In this document: positions 62,049-64,000 of the stretch, one piece after another | How the letters are laid out: each line of letters opens with the position of its first letter | Position numbering within the stretch: the stretch's first letter is position 1 | DNA from: JBBQXK01 sp052387255 | GTDB taxonomy: Bacteria; Pseudomonadota; Alphaproteobacteria; Rhodobacterales; Rhodobacteraceae | Direction: 5' to 3' | Length of the DNA: 64,000 nt | NCBI GenBank assembly: GCA_052387255.1 | Contig: JBQTJI010000024.1 | Span: 1-64,000, forward strand | The notes under the pieces: generated by a model | Told to the model about the DNA's origin: nothing | What the model saw: the letters and a program-made list of their open reading frames with translations, nothing else | Databases searched by the model: none | Translations under genes and position numbers: made by a program

Positions 62049-63053
62049 ATGGCACTGACGCAGATGCTGATCAACGACGGCAACGCCGCCGTGGACGAGA
62101 TGCTGACCGGCGTGCTGGCCGCGCATGGCCGCCACCTATGGCGGCCCGATCATGCCCCCCGCGCCGTCATCGCCCGCCACGGTCCCCGACCCGGCAAGGT
62201 GGCGCTGGTGATCGGCGGCGGGTCGGGGCATGAACCGACGTTTCTCGGCTATGTCGGCAAGGGGCTGGCCGATGCTGCCGCCATCGGCAACGTCTTTGCC
62301 TCGCCCCCGCCGCAGCCAGCCGTCGATGCGGCGATGGCGGCGAACGGGGGCGCGGGGGTGCTGTTCATGTACGGCAACTATGCCGGTGACGTGATGAACT
62401 TCGACATGGCGACCGAACTGCTGGAAATGGAGGGGATCGAGGCGCGCACCGTGCTGACCACCGACGACATCGCGTCCTCGCCTGACCGGGACAAGCGCCG
62501 GGGCGTCGCGGGCAACGTGTTCATCTTCAAGGCGGCAGGCGCGGCAGCGGACCTGATGCTGCCGCTGGACGGGGTCGAGCGCATCGCCCGCCGCGCCAAC
62601 GCCCGCACCTTCACCATGGGCGTGGCGCTGTCGTCCTGTTCGCTGCCCCAGACGCGCCGCCCCGGATTTGACCTGCCGGTCGGCGAGATGGAGATCGGCA
62701 TGGGCATCCATGGCGAACCCGGCATCCGTCGCGGCCCCCTGCGCAGCGCCGACCAGGTGACCGACGAGATCATGGATGCCCTGCTGGCCGAAATGGGCGC
62801 AGCCCCCGGGGACCGCGTGGCGGTGCTGGTCAATTCGCTGGGCGGGACGCCCCTGATGGAACTGTACATCCTGCACGCCCGCGTCGCCGCGCGGCTGGCG
62901 CAGGCGCAGTTGCAGGTACATCTGGCACTGGTCGGCCCCTACTGCACGTCGCTGGACATGAAGGGGGCCTCGATCACGCTGATGCATCTGGACGACGACC
63001 TGGCGCGGCTGATCGACCACCCCTGCGACTGCGCGATGTTCCGGGTGGGCTAG
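62049..63053 (+). CDS. dhaK: Dihydroxyacetone kinase-type DhaK subunit
   Basis: A 334-residue DhaK. GGGSGHEPTFLGYVGKGLADAA, YGNYAGDVMNFDMA and the substrate-binding histidine in GMGIHGEPGIRRG are intact. It covalently binds a keto-triose or keto-tetrose through the histidine while DhaL phosphorylates it. Next to the tetrulose-phosphate isomerases it may act on erythrulose rather than dihydroxyacetone. DhaL follows after 4 bases. A separating gap of 65 bases from eryI suggests the same transcript. Confidence 0.87.
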   Translation: MALTQMLINDGNAAVDEMLTGVLAAHGRHLWRPDHAPRAVIARHGPRPGKVALVIGGGSGHEPTFLGYVGKGLADAAAIGNVFASPPPQPAVDAAMAANGGAGVLFMYGNYAGDVMNFDMATELLEMEGIEARTVLTTDDIASSPDRDKRRGVAGNVFIFKAAGAAADLMLPLDGVERIARRANARTFTMGVALSSCSLPQTRRPGFDLPVGEMEIGMGIHGEPGIRRGPLRSADQVTDEIMDALLAEMGAAPGDRVAVLVNSLGGTPLMELYILHARVAARLAQAQLQVHLALVGPYCTSLDMKGASITLMHLDDDLARLIDHPCDCAMFRVG

Positions 63054-63057
63054 TCAC

Positions 63058-63663
63058 ATGGATTTCACCACCGACGACCTGCGCGCCCTGTTCGATGCCT
63101 TTGCCGCCCGCATGGCGGCCGAGCGGGATGCCCTGTGCGCGCTCGACGGGGCCATCGGCGACGGCGACCATGGCATTGCCATGGAACAGGGGATGCAGGC
63201 GGCGGCGCTTGCGGCACGCGCCGCCGGGGATGGCCTGCATGACATCTTCAATGCGGCTGCCAAGGCGTTCCTCAACGCCGTCGGGGCGTCGTCGGGGCCG
63301 CTTTACGCTACGGCGCTATTGCGCGCGGGCAAGGTCGCGGGACCGGGGTCTGCCATGCCCCGCGACGGGCTGCGCCACATGATCGCCGCCATGGCCGAAG
63401 GCATCGCACAGCGCGGCAAGGCGGTGCCGGGGCAGAAGACCATGCTCGACGCCTGGTCGCCCGCCGCCACTGCCGCGCTGGCCGGTGCCGCGCCCGCCGC
63501 AATCCTCGACGCCGCACGTCAGGGGGCCGAGGCCACCCGCACCATGCCTGCCACGATGGGCCGCGCCGCGCGTCTGGGCGACCGCGCCCTGGGCCACCCC
63601 GACCCCGGCGCGGTATCGGCAGCGATGCTGGTCCAGGCGATCACTGACGCGATGCAGGGATAG
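63058..63663 (+). CDS. dhaL: Dihydroxyacetone kinase-type DhaL nucleotide-binding subunit
   Basis: A 201-residue helical-barrel DhaL. The metal/nucleotide aspartates lie in DGAIGDGDHGIAMEQGM (residues about 22-38), GASSGPLYATALL and VPGQKTMLDAW follow, and the C-terminal SSxPA-like GRAARLGDRALGHPDPGAVS is standard. In PTS-type kinases it needs the phosphoprotein DhaM, which is not encoded in the window, so either DhaM is elsewhere or this pair uses ATP directly. Confidence 0.87.
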   Translation: MDFTTDDLRALFDAFAARMAAERDALCALDGAIGDGDHGIAMEQGMQAAALAARAAGDGLHDIFNAAAKAFLNAVGASSGPLYATALLRAGKVAGPGSAMPRDGLRHMIAAMAEGIAQRGKAVPGQKTMLDAWSPAATAALAGAAPAAILDAARQGAEATRTMPATMGRAARLGDRALGHPDPGAVSAAMLVQAITDAMQG

Positions 63664-63666
63664 CGC

Positions 63667-64000
63667 TCAGCCCCGGCTTGTGGCCACATGGTCGCGCAGC
63701 AGTGCCAGTACACGGTCGGTCACCTCGGCCCCTTCGGACGTCACGGCCCAGGCCGCCTGCGCCAGACGCGCGGCGCGGTCGGGGGCCAGCAGTTCGGCCA
63801 GCGTTGCGGCCAGATCGGCCGCCGACCCCACCAGCGCCGCCGCCTGCGCCGCCGCCAGCCGCCCGATGATGCTGCCCCAGGCTCCGCTGCGCGGCCCGTG
63901 GACCAGCGCGGACCCCAGGGCCGCCGGGGCCAGCGGGCTGATCCGGCAACCCGGTGCGCTGAGCGAACCGCCCAGATAGGTGACCGGGGCCAGCCGGTAC
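63667..64000 (-). CDS. waaA: 3-deoxy-D-manno-octulosonate transferase (WaaA/KdtA), C-terminal part
   Basis: The last 110 codons of a minus-strand gene that runs off the right edge; stop TGA at 63667-63669. The translation APVTYLGGSL, then SPLAPAALGSALVHGPRSGA and QAAWAVTSEGAEVTDRVLAL, is the C-terminal half-end of KdtA-type Kdo transferases. WaaA adds Kdo to lipid IVA in lipopolysaccharide synthesis. It converges on dhaL with a 3-base gap. A housekeeping-type gene here suggests chromid or chromosome DNA; a plasmid paralogue is also possible. Confidence 0.75.
   Translation of the reverse strand, partial: YRLAPVTYLGGSLSAPGCRISPLAPAALGSALVHGPRSGAWGSIIGRLAAAQAAALVGSAADLAATLAELLAPDRAARLAQAAWAVTSEGAEVTDRVLALLRDHVATSRG

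Overview
The window looks like a plasmid or chromid segment from a high-GC alphaproteobacterium, most likely Rhodobacteraceae. Evidence: dense GC-rich operons with ATGA/GTGA start-stop overlaps; a degraded plasmid-maintenance block (DnaA-like initiator fragment, ParA fragment, intact ParB, DUF1403 and ScpB-like genes); many ABC importers; and an erythritol operon of the rhizobial/Brucella type. No rRNA, tRNA or CRISPR array was seen.

Layout. 1-5.4 kb: a polyamine-type ABC importer (potA, cut by the window edge, then potC, potB, potD, minus strand), divergent from a GntR-type regulator coupled to a glycosyltransferase. 5.4-9.3 kb: replicon debris. A DnaA-N-like fragment, two 24-bp perfect palindromes bracketing a truncated parA plus a full parB, a tyrosine-recombinase fragment, then DUF1403 and ScpB-like genes.

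9.5-23.3 kb: the most unusual part, a tightly packed plus-strand gene string: sugar-type binding protein; RbsA-like ATPase fused to a complete PEBP (YbhB/YbcL) domain; small SCP2-like protein; alpha/beta hydrolase; two over-long permeases; a microbial-rhodopsin homologue lacking the retinal-binding lysine, the counterion and the proton donor; a flotillin/YqiK-like scaffold; a small membrane protein; an SSS-family transporter; a LysR regulator. I propose this is an undescribed transport/membrane system handling a hydrophobic or conjugated ligand, with a rhodopsin fold that cannot form the retinal Schiff base.

23.4-28.3 kb: acyl-CoA dehydrogenase, MmgE/PrpD protein and a class III CoA-transferase around a frameshifted LysR gene. 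28.3-37.1 kb: an AcoR-like regulator without GAFTGA, paired palindromic operators, an alcohol dehydrogenase and a carbohydrate/polyol ABC importer whose two different ATPases carry complementary motif defects. 37.1-45.5 kb: minus-strand GST, SnoaL-like protein, lone citrate-lyase alpha and a class I fumarase broken by an amber codon, divergent from LysR, SDR, GST and aldehyde dehydrogenase. An IS630-type remnant follows.

46-63.7 kb: a polyol region. The minus operon encodes DUF2291, ATPase, permease, binding protein, DeoR regulator, FGGY kinase and a GlpD-like dehydrogenase. The plus operon carries a full erythritol route (eryA, eryB, eryC, eryD, eryH/tpiB, eryI/rpiB) followed by DhaK and DhaL. 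Together they can import a polyol, phosphorylate and oxidise it, and isomerise the tetrulose phosphate to D-erythrose 4-phosphate. The right edge cuts a Kdo-transferase (waaA) gene.
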